A stretch of 23,133 nt of DNA, taken from positions 1-23,133 of the forward strand of contig CAYNSB010000049.1 of the NCBI GenBank assembly GCA_964399625.1, written 5' to 3'. The position numbers and the translations under genes are program-made. Below are positions 6,756-14,641 of the stretch, piece by piece (within the stretch, counting starts at the first letter, position 1; the number at the start of each line of letters is the position of its first letter). The notes beneath the pieces are model-generated. The model was not told where the DNA came from. It did not search any database and was given only the letters and a program-made list of their open reading frames with translations. This DNA is from CAYNSB01 sp964399625 (GTDB lineage Bacteria > Planctomycetota > Phycisphaerae > Phycisphaerales > UBA1924).

Positions 6756-8540
6756 CTACAGCTTGAACCTTCCGACGAGGCCCTGGAGCTTCTCCGCCTG
6801 CTTGGAGAGCTCCGTTGCGGCGCTGGCAGCCTGGGCGGCACCCTGAGTGCTCTCCTTGGTGACGGCGGAGATGGACTCGACGGAGCGAGCGATCTGCTCG
6901 CTGGCGGCGGACTGCTCCTCCGCAGCGGCCGCGATCGACTGCACCATGCTCTGCAGGGTGCTCGACGCGTTCACGATGCGCCCGAGGGCCTGCCCGGCCG
7001 AGTTGGCGAGTTCCACGCCCTCGGCGACGCGCTGCGTGCCCGCCTCGATGTTCTGGACCGCGGTCCCGGTCTCGGACTGGATTTCGCGGATGCTCTTAGC
7101 GACCTCCTCGGTCGCCTGGGTCGTGCGCTCGGCGAGCTTGCGGACCTCGTCGGCGACGACGGCGAACCCGCGCCCGTGCTCGCCGGCACGCGCCGCCTCG
7201 ATCGCGGCGTTGAGAGCCAGAAGGTTGGTCTGGTCGGCGATGTCGTTGATGACGCCGATGATCTGCCCGATCTGCTCGCCCTTCTTGCCAAGAGCGCTGA
7301 CGGAGGTCGCCGAAGTGTTCACCTGCTCGGCGATGCCCTGCATCTGCGAGACGGTCTGCTCGACGATCTTACCGCCCTCCGCGGCTTCCTTGCCCGACTC
7401 CGTCGCGGCCTGCGCGGCGCTGCCGGACTTGCTCGCGACCTCGGTGACGGAGCGGGCCATCTCCTCGACGGCGGCCGAGACCTGCTCGCTCTGCTTCTGC
7501 TGCTCCGAGAGGCCCGTGGCCATCTGCTCGCTCGAGGCCGCGATCTCGGTGGATGCGGCCGCGACCTGCTGCGTCGCCTCGGAGACCTGCTTGATGAGCC
7601 CGTGAAGATTTCCAATGAAGGTGTCGAACCACTTGGCGAGCTGCCCGACCTCGTCGCCACGATCCAGATTGATGCGCTTGGTCAGGTCGCCATCGCCCGT
7701 GGCGACGTCCTTCACCATTGCGATCAGCCCATTGACCGGCTTGGTGAGCAGGGCGCGGAGCAGGAAGACGAAGCCGCCCAGGATCGTCACGCCCATGGGG
7801 ATCGTCACCATCAGCCCATTCTGGAAGAAGCCAGCGACCTGGGCGTCGAGCGGCGCCAGTGGCATGACAACCTCGTAAGCGCCGTGCATGTCGCCGGGCT
7901 TCCAGTTCTCCATCTTGAATCCGAGGGCGTCCTTGCCGGAGATCTCGCCCTTCTCGTTCTTGGCGCCGTACTTGTTCGGATCGCCATGGCACATCATGCA
8001 CGTCTCGTCAAGCTTGACGGCGCGCATGTAATGGAGCTCATTCGCCTTCTCGTCGATCCGCCCGAGGAACTCGTCGCCGCCGTGGGCGACCTGCGTTTCG
8101 AGGTCCTTGAGCATCTGCTCGCGGAACGACCCACGCTCGGGCTCGTTCTTCTTGTTGCGCGCGTCGAACGCGACGATCCTGAACTCGATGTTCTCACGCT
8201 TCGCGGCGTTCTGGGCCGCGGTCCATCCCGCGACGACCGGGATCGTCCCGAAGAACCTGGTGTCGCTGTAGTTGCCGCCCTTCTTCACCTGCTCCACCGC
8301 TTCCGCGACGAGCGTCTTGGTGTCCACCGCGCCCGAGGACATGAGCTTGCTCTGATGGTTTTTGGCTTCGTCGGCGACGGCGGTGAACGCCGCGGCCTTC
8401 TCCATCAAGTCATCCTTCGCGTCATGCCGGTAGCCGCGAAGGAAGATGACATAGTTCGCGCCGACCATCGCGATCGTGAGCATGGCCACGATTCCAATGA
8501 TCTTTGCGGACAGCCCCATCGAGTTGATGCGCTTGAGCAC
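6756..8540 (-). CDS. Methyl-accepting chemotaxis protein with Tll0287-like (DUF3365) c-type heme sensor domain
   Basis: Chemoreceptor of 594 residues. The start is GTG at 8540, supported by GAGGAGG 7 nt upstream (8548-8554). TM1 is at about 14-36 (IIGIVAMLTIAMVGANYVIFL). The periplasmic domain (37-238) resembles the Tll0287-like/DUF3365 PAS-like fold and carries CMMCH at 181-185, a classical CxxCH c-heme motif. Members of this family bind heme and are proposed redox or gas sensors. TM2 is at about 239-262, HAMP at 264-316 (TKPVNGLIAMVKDVATGDGDLT), then the signalling coiled coil with tip EQIGQIIGVINDIADQTNLL (422-441). The last residues are LVGRFKL, again without a CheR-tether pentapeptide. 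Heme attachment would need cytochrome c maturation in the periplasm. The role as a redox, oxygen or NO taxis receptor is inferred from the family. Confidence 0.95.
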   Translation of the reverse strand: MLKRINSMGLSAKIIGIVAMLTIAMVGANYVIFLRGYRHDAKDDLMEKAAAFTAVADEAKNHQSKLMSSGAVDTKTLVAEAVEQVKKGGNYSDTRFFGTIPVVAGWTAAQNAAKRENIEFRIVAFDARNKKNEPERGSFREQMLKDLETQVAHGGDEFLGRIDEKANELHYMRAVKLDETCMMCHGDPNKYGAKNEKGEISGKDALGFKMENWKPGDMHGAYEVVMPLAPLDAQVAGFFQNGLMVTIPMGVTILGGFVFLLRALLTKPVNGLIAMVKDVATGDGDLTKRINLDRGDEVGQLAKWFDTFIGNLHGLIKQVSEATQQVAAASTEIAASSEQMATGLSEQQKQSEQVSAAVEEMARSVTEVASKSGSAAQAATESGKEAAEGGKIVEQTVSQMQGIAEQVNTSATSVSALGKKGEQIGQIIGVINDIADQTNLLALNAAIEAARAGEHGRGFAVVADEVRKLAERTTQATEEVAKSIREIQSETGTAVQNIEAGTQRVAEGVELANSAGQALGRIVNASSTLQSMVQSIAAAAEEQSAASEQIARSVESISAVTKESTQGAAQAASAATELSKQAEKLQGLVGRFKL

Positions 8541-8631
8541 AGCGATGCCTCCTCAGTGCACGGAGTGGTCCGACGTCCGTGCGGGCGACGATCGGCGATC
8601 CGGGGACGAAGTCCACGTCTACGGGACATGA

Positions 8632-8649
8632 ATGCCCCGAATCGGGCAT
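8632..8649 (-). terminator. Hairpin downstream of the PpiC-like gene
   Basis: ATGCCCCGA and ATCGGGCAT form an inverted repeat (one bulged base) 55 nt past the minus-strand stop at 8705 and about 90 nt before the GTG of the next minus-strand gene. There is no T tract. It could be a terminator or an operator for the chemoreceptor. Confidence 0.35.
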
Positions 8650-8704
8650 CGCTGTGTGACGCGCGTGCGGGCTGTAGGGGCTCTTTGCGGGAATTGTGCT
8701 CGGT

Positions 8705-9742
8705 TCACCGCGGGCGCTGCATCGACTCGATGAGGTCCCACGATTCTTTCGCTTCGCGCGAAAGAATTGTGATCCGAGCGTCGTGCAACAGCTGACGGGC
8801 GAGGTCGTCCATCGCCACGCGTTCGCGGGCCAGACGAAGGTCGCGCAGGGCGTCCGCCGACGCCGCCTCCAGCGAGACGCCGTCGGGCGGAAGGTGCCCT
8901 TGGGCGAGCAGCAGTGCGTATCCCCCATTGAGAGGGATCAGGGGGCTCACATCGAGAGTGCCTAGAGAGGGCAGGGCACGCCGGATCGCGTCGGCAAAGG
9001 TGACGTCCGCCGCGCTGATCGCCTCGAGCTGCCCGCCGAGGGAGGCAGATCCATCGATCGATTCACGAATCGCGAGATCGCCGAAGCGGGCCTCGCGCTC
9101 GCTCGGCGGAGTTTCGGTGAGCAACTGCCTCAGTTCCTGCGCCCGTGCGGCGTCACGAACCACCAGCACCCTGGCGCGATGGCGTGCCCCGTGGCGGCGC
9201 TCATGCTCACGGGCGATCTCCTCGGGCGTGATCTCGATCGAGCCGGCCACGAGTCGCCGGAGCGCCGCGGTGCGCCACAGCAGAGCGTCCATGCGAGTGG
9301 TGCTCAGTCCGCGGGCACGCCGCACCATCTCCAGCAGCTGATCGCTGGCCTCGGGCGCGGCCGCGCTCGCCCGGGACATCGTCTCGACGAGCATCCGTCG
9401 CTCGACCGCAAGGTCGTCCGGGGTCACCTCGACCGCGCGTTCGCGCAGCGCCCGCGTGAGCAGCCGATCGAGCACGGCCTCGCGCAGTGCGAGACCCGCG
9501 CCCACCTCGATGGTGCCCGCGCGAATGTCGCTCCAGGAAATCTCGTGCCCATCGAGCAGCGCTACCGGCTCCGTGCCCAGGCTCTGAGCGGTTGTTCTCG
9601 CGGACGCGTCGCGTGCGGGGGACTGCGCTGATTCAAGGCCCGCCCTGTGGGAGCACCCGACGCTCGAGGCGAGCACGCCCGCGGCGATCGCGAGAAGGGG
9701 CGCCAGATGCGTGCGGGTGCGATGAACCGTCGCGTGCGGCAT
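8705..9742 (-). CDS. Exported SurA/PpiC-like peptidyl-prolyl cis-trans isomerase, possible lipoprotein
   Basis: Predicted periplasmic folding factor of 345 residues. I prefer the ATG at 9742 because it gives a standard N-terminal signal (basic start, LAPLLAIAAGVLASSVGC); the longer start at 9799 adds 19 residues and shares its ATG bases with the divergent gene. C30 sits in a loose lipobox (SVGC), so a lipoprotein is possible. Residues 55-175 are helical and SurA-N-like (VALLDGHEISWSDIR, then LDRLLTRALRERAVE). Residues 185-285 match the parvulin pattern: RARVLVV, FGDLAIRESIDGSASLGGQL, FADAIRRALPSLGTLDVSPL, GGYALLLAQG. The match is diverged, so isomerase activity is uncertain and a chaperone-only role is possible. 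No strong ribosome binding site is visible at either start. Confidence 0.75.
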   Translation of the reverse strand: MPHATVHRTRTHLAPLLAIAAGVLASSVGCSHRAGLESAQSPARDASARTTAQSLGTEPVALLDGHEISWSDIRAGTIEVGAGLALREAVLDRLLTRALRERAVEVTPDDLAVERRMLVETMSRASAAAPEASDQLLEMVRRARGLSTTRMDALLWRTAALRRLVAGSIEITPEEIAREHERRHGARHRARVLVVRDAARAQELRQLLTETPPSEREARFGDLAIRESIDGSASLGGQLEAISAADVTFADAIRRALPSLGTLDVSPLIPLNGGYALLLAQGHLPPDGVSLEAASADALRDLRLARERVAMDDLARQLLHDARITILSREAKESWDLIESMQRPR

Positions 9743-9797
9743 GCGGATGGACAGTAGGATTGGCTGGCGCGCCGGTCGGCACGCCAAGGAATCGCTC

Positions 9798-11138
9798 ATG
9801 CCCGAAGGACCAAGGCCACAGATTCCGCCCGCCCCCGCGCCCCGCGGGATGCTCTGTCCCTACTGCGGGTGCGTCTCTCAGGATCCCCGTCGTTGCGATT
9901 CTTGCCGAGGGCACTTCGATCCGCTCTCTCGCCAGGCGACCCAGAACGCGATGGGCCCCTGGTTCGTGCGCGACGCTTCGAGCCCGTTCCGACCCGGATG
10001 CTCATTCGAGACGCTGCGAGAACTCATCCGCAGGGGCAAGATCACACCCGAAACCATCATCCGCGGGCCGGCCACCCGGCAACTGTGGAACTTCGCCGGG
10101 CGCACGCCGGGCGTGGCGCACCTCGTGGGCCTGTGCCACAACTGCCGGGCGCCGGCACGGGCCGATCAGGAGCGATGCTCCGCGTGCGGGGCGGGTTTCG
10201 GCGTGAGCGTGGATCGCCAGCACCTGGGGCTTGCGCCGATCCACCTCCTTCCCGGGCAAGCACCGCCCGAGGTGATCGCTGAGGCGTCGATGCCGATGCG
10301 AGCGCCGGCCGCGGGGACCATGCGTGGCGTGTCGGTCGTGGACGACGAATTGCCAGCCGCGCCCAGCGCACCAGCCGCCACGCCAACTCCCCCTCCAGCA
10401 ATGCACGAGCCGGAAGGACCTCCGTCTCGTCCGCCGCTCTTTCCGCTGACATCACCCCTGAGCGGAATCGCGACGCGGCCGCCCGCGGCCCAGCCCGCTT
10501 CGTCCAACGAAAAGCGTGCAGATGTTGAGAGCATGCCGACGCCGCGTCCGATCGCTCCGATCGTTCCGGCTTCGGTTCGCAGCCCGACAACGTCTCACGA
10601 ATTGCAGCCCAGGGCCGCGGCCGGCGGTGGCGGTTCGAGCCATGCACGGCTCTTACTCCTGCTCGGCGTGGTCGGGCTCTCCGCGCTCGCCGTGGGATAC
10701 TGGACGATGACCCGCCGTCCGTCGGGGCCCGACGCGAGTGTTGTCACTCCCACGCCGGCGCTCGCTCCGCGTACGAATTCGCCCGCGCGTAGCGAAGCGG
10801 CCGCCGCCGCTCCCATTGCTCACGCCCCAGCCGAACCGACCACTCCTCCCGTGGCAGAGCCCGTCGCAATTCAATCGATGGCACCACCGGTCGCGTCGCA
10901 GGACGTTCCACCCGCGACCAAGCCGGCCGCTGAGACGCCGCAGACCATGCCTACGCGAGTAGAGCATCCCGCTTGGCTGGATTCGGTCGTGCGCGACGCG
11001 ATGGCGATCGGGCAGAATGAAGGCGACGTCGGCGAGGTTGTTTCGAGAATTCCTGCCGACGCGAGCGCTGCTCGATTGCTGCTGGAGCGCTCGTTGCGAT
11101 TGCGCAGGATCGATGTTCGAGCCAGGGCGCTTCCGTAG
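9798..11138 (+). CDS. Zinc-ribbon / GYF-like / single-TM protein of unknown function
   Basis: Unnamed protein of 446 residues, started at the ATG at 9798, which has AAGGA 7 nt upstream (9786-9790). Order of parts: a zinc ribbon (C20, C23, C33, C36); a segment at about 52-108 that resembles the GYF_2 domain (GPWFVRD, then FETLRELIRRGKITPETIIRG and RQLW); a second zinc ribbon (C113, C116, C127, C130); a long Pro/Ala-rich linker; one TM helix at about 284-302 (LLLLLGVVGLSALAVGYW); a second Pro/Ala-rich stretch; and a short charged C-terminal helix region. With no signal peptide, the ribbons and GYF-like part should be cytoplasmic and the tail outside. GYF_2 and zinc ribbons usually act as protein-binding modules. 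It is divergent from the PpiC-like gene, with only 55 nt between preferred starts. I cannot assign a function. Confidence 0.72.
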   Translation: MPEGPRPQIPPAPAPRGMLCPYCGCVSQDPRRCDSCRGHFDPLSRQATQNAMGPWFVRDASSPFRPGCSFETLRELIRRGKITPETIIRGPATRQLWNFAGRTPGVAHLVGLCHNCRAPARADQERCSACGAGFGVSVDRQHLGLAPIHLLPGQAPPEVIAEASMPMRAPAAGTMRGVSVVDDELPAAPSAPAATPTPPPAMHEPEGPPSRPPLFPLTSPLSGIATRPPAAQPASSNEKRADVESMPTPRPIAPIVPASVRSPTTSHELQPRAAAGGGGSSHARLLLLLGVVGLSALAVGYWTMTRRPSGPDASVVTPTPALAPRTNSPARSEAAAAAPIAHAPAEPTTPPVAEPVAIQSMAPPVASQDVPPATKPAAETPQTMPTRVEHPAWLDSVVRDAMAIGQNEGDVGEVVSRIPADASAARLLLERSLRLRRIDVRARALP

Positions 11139-11170
11139 GGAGCGTCCAAGTAGATCGGTCGACTACACTA

Positions 11171-11184
11171 TGCAAGCGGTTACA
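11171..11184 (+). promoter_or_regulatory. LacI/GalR-family-like operator upstream of the six-hairpin glycosidase
   Basis: TGCAAGCGGTTACA is a 14-nt imperfect palindrome around a central CG. On the other strand, TGTAACCGCTTGCA matches the catabolite-type consensus TGWAANCGNTNWCA at all fixed bases except one W. It follows a weak -10-like TACACT (11164-11169) and lies 39 nt before the start codon, so a bound repressor would block transcription start. No LacI-family gene is in the window. Confidence 0.45.
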
Positions 11185-11223
11185 CGCCGCAGAATCTCGC
11201 ATTCTTGATGGGAGGACTCTTCC

Positions 11224-14200
11224 ATGTTCCATCGGGCGCTGGTGGCGGTTGCCGCGGTTCTGATGTTGTGCTCCACGGCGCGTGCGGAGCCCGTTGTCCT
11301 CGACGACTTCGCGACCATCGACGGATGGATCGTGGGGCCCAGCGACGGCGTGAGCGGCAAGCTGGAGCGGCTCGACCTCCCCGACGGGCGGCACGCGATG
11401 CGTCTGAATTTCAGCTTCGATTCCGGCAGCGGGTACTGCGTGGTGCGCAAGCCCCTGAGGATCGATCTACCGACCAACTACCGGTTCACCTTTGACATGC
11501 GCGCGCACACCCCGGTGAACAACTTCGAGGTCAAGCTTGTTGATGCGGGCGATGAGAACGTGTGGTGGGTGAACACGAAGGCGTTCGAGTATCCGGGCGA
11601 CTGGGCGCGGATGCAGTATCGCGCGAGGCACTTCCAGTTCGCCTGGGGCCCCAGCGGTGGCAAGAAGATCGAGAAGCTGGGATTTCTCGAGTTCGTCGTC
11701 ACGGCCCACGAGGGCGGCAAGGGCTGGGTGGACTTCACGAACCTGCGCTTTGAGGCGTTGCCCGAGAGCGTTCCGCCCACGCGGCGCCCCGGCGTGCGCG
11801 CGGAACTGAACGCCTATGGCGGGAAGGACGGCAAGGACGGCGAGACCACGATGATCTTCGAGGCGCCGGAGATCAACGAGGACGGATCGGTGCGGATGCC
11901 CATCTTCAAGCGCGACACGCTGCTCGCGCCGCACCTGGTCCGCATGGTCGTGGATCTGCGTCAGTCGCGAGAGTTCGGAGGGCTCATTCTGGACTGGGAT
12001 CGCGACGACTTCCCAGTGGAGTACGACGTGCTCGCCTCGACGGACGGCAAGGCGTACGACAAGGTGCTGGAAGTTCGTGCGGGGCGCGGTGGGCGCCGGT
12101 ACGTGCCGATCAAGGACGGCGAGGCGCAGAAGGTGCGTCTGGACATCACCAAAACCAGCCGCGGGCTCGGGGTGAAGCTCGATCGAGTGGAGGTGGCGGA
12201 GACGGCGTTTTCGGCAACGATGAGCGCCGCGTGGTCTCGGGTTTCGAGCGACGAGCGTCGCGGGCTCTACCCCCGCTGGACCCGGCGAGAGCAGGCGTAC
12301 TGGACCGTGGCGGGCGTTGGGGGCGATACCAAGGAGGCGCTGCTGAGCGCCGATGGCGCGATCGAAACAGACAAACTCGCCTGCTCTGTGGAGCCGATGG
12401 TGCGAGTGAAGGGCGTGGACCGCGTGCAGACCTGGGCGGACGCGGAGAGCCGCGCGAGCCTTGAGGACAACGATCTTCCCATCCCGAGCACGACCCTCGC
12501 GTACCGCGATGTTCCGTTGACGCTCAAGGTCACGGCGCTCGCCGATGGCGCCGCGGGCAAGTCCGTGCTGCTGGCCCGGTACCTGCTGACGAACGCCGGC
12601 GCCGAGGCGATCGCTGGCGAGCTTGCCCTTGGAATCCGCCCGTTTCAGATTCTGCCGCCATGGCAAGAGTTGAACATCACGGGCGGTGCGGCGCGGGTCG
12701 GCTTTGCGCGCGTGCTCGGGAACGGGCCGTTGCCGACGATCGACATCGGCGGACGCCTGATCCAGTTGCTCACGCCATCGAACGGGGGGGTGACTGGCGT
12801 GTCGGACTTCGTCGGAGGGGATGCGCTCGCGTCGTGGGCGCTGGGGTCTCCGCCGGCGCGCACCCAGGTCGTCGACGATCTTCGCGCGGCGTCGGGCGTG
12901 GCGACCTATCCGTTCTCGCTGGCTCCGGGCGCGAGCGTCACGTTTGTGATCGGGTGGGCCTTTCACGATCAAGGGCAGAACCTGGGCGCACTGATCACCG
13001 GCGAGCGGAACGCCGAAAGCGTTCGCGCGTACTTCGAAGAGCGTCTCGCGGCCGCTCGTTCCGCGTGGCGAACGGAAGTTTCCAAGGTCGGACTGACGCT
13101 TCCCCCTTCGGGCCAGCGCCTCACGGACACGTTCCGGGCCGAGCAGGGGTACATCCTCATCAACCGGGACGGGCCGGCGATCCAGCCCGGCTCGCGGACG
13201 TACGAGCGTTCGTGGATCCGAGACGGCTCGCTTACGGGCACCGCGCTGATGACGACGGGGCACATCGAAGAGGTGCGTCAGTTCGTCGATTGGTACGCGC
13301 CGTACCAGTTCGCCAATGGAAAGGTGCCGTGCGTCGTGGACCGCCGCGGGCCGGACCCCGTTCCAGAGAACGACAGCCACGGGCAGTTGATCTTCGCGAT
13401 CGCAAGCGTGTACCGGTACACGGGCGACACGAGCTTTCTTGAGCGGAATCTGGCGCATGTTGAGAAGGCCGTTGAGTACATCCAGTCGCTGCGCGCCCAG
13501 CGGATGACCGACGAGTACAGGAACGGCTCGCCGCAGAAGCGCGCGCTGTACGGGATCGTGCCCGAGTCCATCAGCCACGAGGGGTACTCGGCCAAGCCGA
13601 TGCACTCGTACTGGGATGGGTTCTTCACGATCCGCGGGCTCAAGGACGCGGTGTTCATCGCGGAGCAGCTCAAGCGGCCCGAGCTGGTCCAGAAATGGTC
13701 GAAGTTGCGGGATGAATACCGTGAAGCGACCTGGGCGTCGATGAGGCAGGCGATCGCGAACACCGGGATCGACTACATACCGGGGTGCGCCGAGCTGGGC
13801 GACTTCGATGCGACGAGCACGACGGTGGGGGTCTGGCCGGCGGACGAGGTGGGGAGCATCCCCGAGCCCCAACTCCACCGCACGTTCGACAAGTGGTTCG
13901 AGTTCTTCCGCAACCGGCGCGATGCGAAGATCGAGTGGAAGGACTACACGCCCTACGAGCTGCGCATGGTCGGCTGCTTCGTGCGTCTTGGGCAGCCCGA
14001 GCGTGCGTGGGAGCTGCTGGAGTTCTACTTCAACGACCAGCGCCCGCAGGGGTGGCTCCACTGGGGCGAGGTCGTGCACCGCGACCCCAAGTTCCCCGGG
14101 TACATCGGCGACATGCCCCACACGTGGGTGGGATCGGATTTCGTCAACAGTGCCCGCGCGATGTTCGTGCATGAACACGGAGACCATCTCGTGCTCGCGG

Positions 14201-14505
14201 CAGGGGTGAAGCCGCAGTGGCTCAGCGAGAAGGACGCCGACGGTGTGGTGCGCGGCGTGCGGGTCAGGAGTTTCCCTACGGAGCTGGGCCGCGTGAGCTA
14301 CACAATGACCGCACGAGAGGATGGCTCGGTGGTGGTTGAGCTCTCCGAGGGTGTGGCGTCGGGTCCGGGGCGCATCGAGGTGCGCGTGCCGGGCAAGGCC
14401 ACTGTCACCGCCGCGACGTTCAATGGAAACGGCGTCCCCGCGAACTCGATCAGAGGTTCGAGCGTGGTTCTGGATGGCTCAGCGGGCACGCTGGTCGTCA
14501 GATAA
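11224..14505 (+). CDS. Secreted six-hairpin glycosidase with N-terminal beta-sandwich and discoidin-like domains
   Basis: Large exported carbohydrate-active enzyme of 1093 residues. The ATG at 11224 has GGAGG 8 nt upstream (11211-11215) and starts a signal peptide (MFHRALVAVAAVLMLCSTARA). Residues 22-178 form a CBM11/CIA30-like beta sandwich (DDFATIDGWIVG, RFTFDMRAH). Residues about 200-325 look like an F5/8 type C (discoidin) domain (FGGLILDWDRDDFPVEYDVLASTDG). A beta domain follows, then an (alpha/alpha)6 region from about 635 to 1000 with TYERSWIRDGSLTGTAL (659-675), ENDSHGQ (715-721), and YWDGFF (796-801). A C-terminal beta domain closes the chain. The layout recalls GH15/GH63/GH95-like enzymes, but I do not recognise the family and name no catalytic residues. 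A LacI-like operator upstream suggests control by a sugar. Confidence 0.8.
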   Translation: MFHRALVAVAAVLMLCSTARAEPVVLDDFATIDGWIVGPSDGVSGKLERLDLPDGRHAMRLNFSFDSGSGYCVVRKPLRIDLPTNYRFTFDMRAHTPVNNFEVKLVDAGDENVWWVNTKAFEYPGDWARMQYRARHFQFAWGPSGGKKIEKLGFLEFVVTAHEGGKGWVDFTNLRFEALPESVPPTRRPGVRAELNAYGGKDGKDGETTMIFEAPEINEDGSVRMPIFKRDTLLAPHLVRMVVDLRQSREFGGLILDWDRDDFPVEYDVLASTDGKAYDKVLEVRAGRGGRRYVPIKDGEAQKVRLDITKTSRGLGVKLDRVEVAETAFSATMSAAWSRVSSDERRGLYPRWTRREQAYWTVAGVGGDTKEALLSADGAIETDKLACSVEPMVRVKGVDRVQTWADAESRASLEDNDLPIPSTTLAYRDVPLTLKVTALADGAAGKSVLLARYLLTNAGAEAIAGELALGIRPFQILPPWQELNITGGAARVGFARVLGNGPLPTIDIGGRLIQLLTPSNGGVTGVSDFVGGDALASWALGSPPARTQVVDDLRAASGVATYPFSLAPGASVTFVIGWAFHDQGQNLGALITGERNAESVRAYFEERLAAARSAWRTEVSKVGLTLPPSGQRLTDTFRAEQGYILINRDGPAIQPGSRTYERSWIRDGSLTGTALMTTGHIEEVRQFVDWYAPYQFANGKVPCVVDRRGPDPVPENDSHGQLIFAIASVYRYTGDTSFLERNLAHVEKAVEYIQSLRAQRMTDEYRNGSPQKRALYGIVPESISHEGYSAKPMHSYWDGFFTIRGLKDAVFIAEQLKRPELVQKWSKLRDEYREATWASMRQAIANTGIDYIPGCAELGDFDATSTTVGVWPADEVGSIPEPQLHRTFDKWFEFFRNRRDAKIEWKDYTPYELRMVGCFVRLGQPERAWELLEFYFNDQRPQGWLHWGEVVHRDPKFPGYIGDMPHTWVGSDFVNSARAMFVHEHGDHLVLAAGVKPQWLSEKDADGVVRGVRVRSFPTELGRVSYTMTAREDGSVVVELSEGVASGPGRIEVRVPGKATVTAATFNGNGVPANSIRGSSVVLDGSAGTLVVR

Positions 14506-14507
14506 CG

Positions 14508-14538
14508 CCGGGGGAGGCGCCGCGCCCCCTGTCCCCGG
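14508..14538 (+). terminator. Hairpin after the six-hairpin glycosidase gene
   Basis: CCGGGG (14508-14513) and CCCCGG (14533-14538) can pair, enclosing a second stem GGCG/CGCC (14516-14519 with 14523-14526). It starts right after the TAA. There is no T tract, so this is a candidate GC-rich terminator only. Confidence 0.35.
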
Positions 14539-14641
14539 AACGTCTGGCGCCACCCCGCGCGATCTTCGGCCAATGATTGCCCATGGCGGAGGGCGCCCAC
14601 GTCGATGGATAGACATCGGCGGCAACAAGGGGGGCGAGTCG

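Noticed and set aside
6735..8795. A 686-codon open frame on the plus strand, and a similar one at 5256-6497
   Set aside because: Both mirror the chemoreceptor genes. Their Leu/Asp/Gly-rich translations are the complement of the Ala/Glu-rich coiled coils.
11467..14187. A 906-codon open frame on the minus strand
   Set aside because: It is a shadow of the six-hairpin glycosidase gene, with biased composition and no recognisable domain or ribosome binding site.
14321..14641. N-terminal extension of the metal-binding protein into the previous gene
   Set aside because: The upstream part is an out-of-phase reading of the glycosidase's last codons. The ATG at 14642 has a ribosome binding site and starts a signal peptide.
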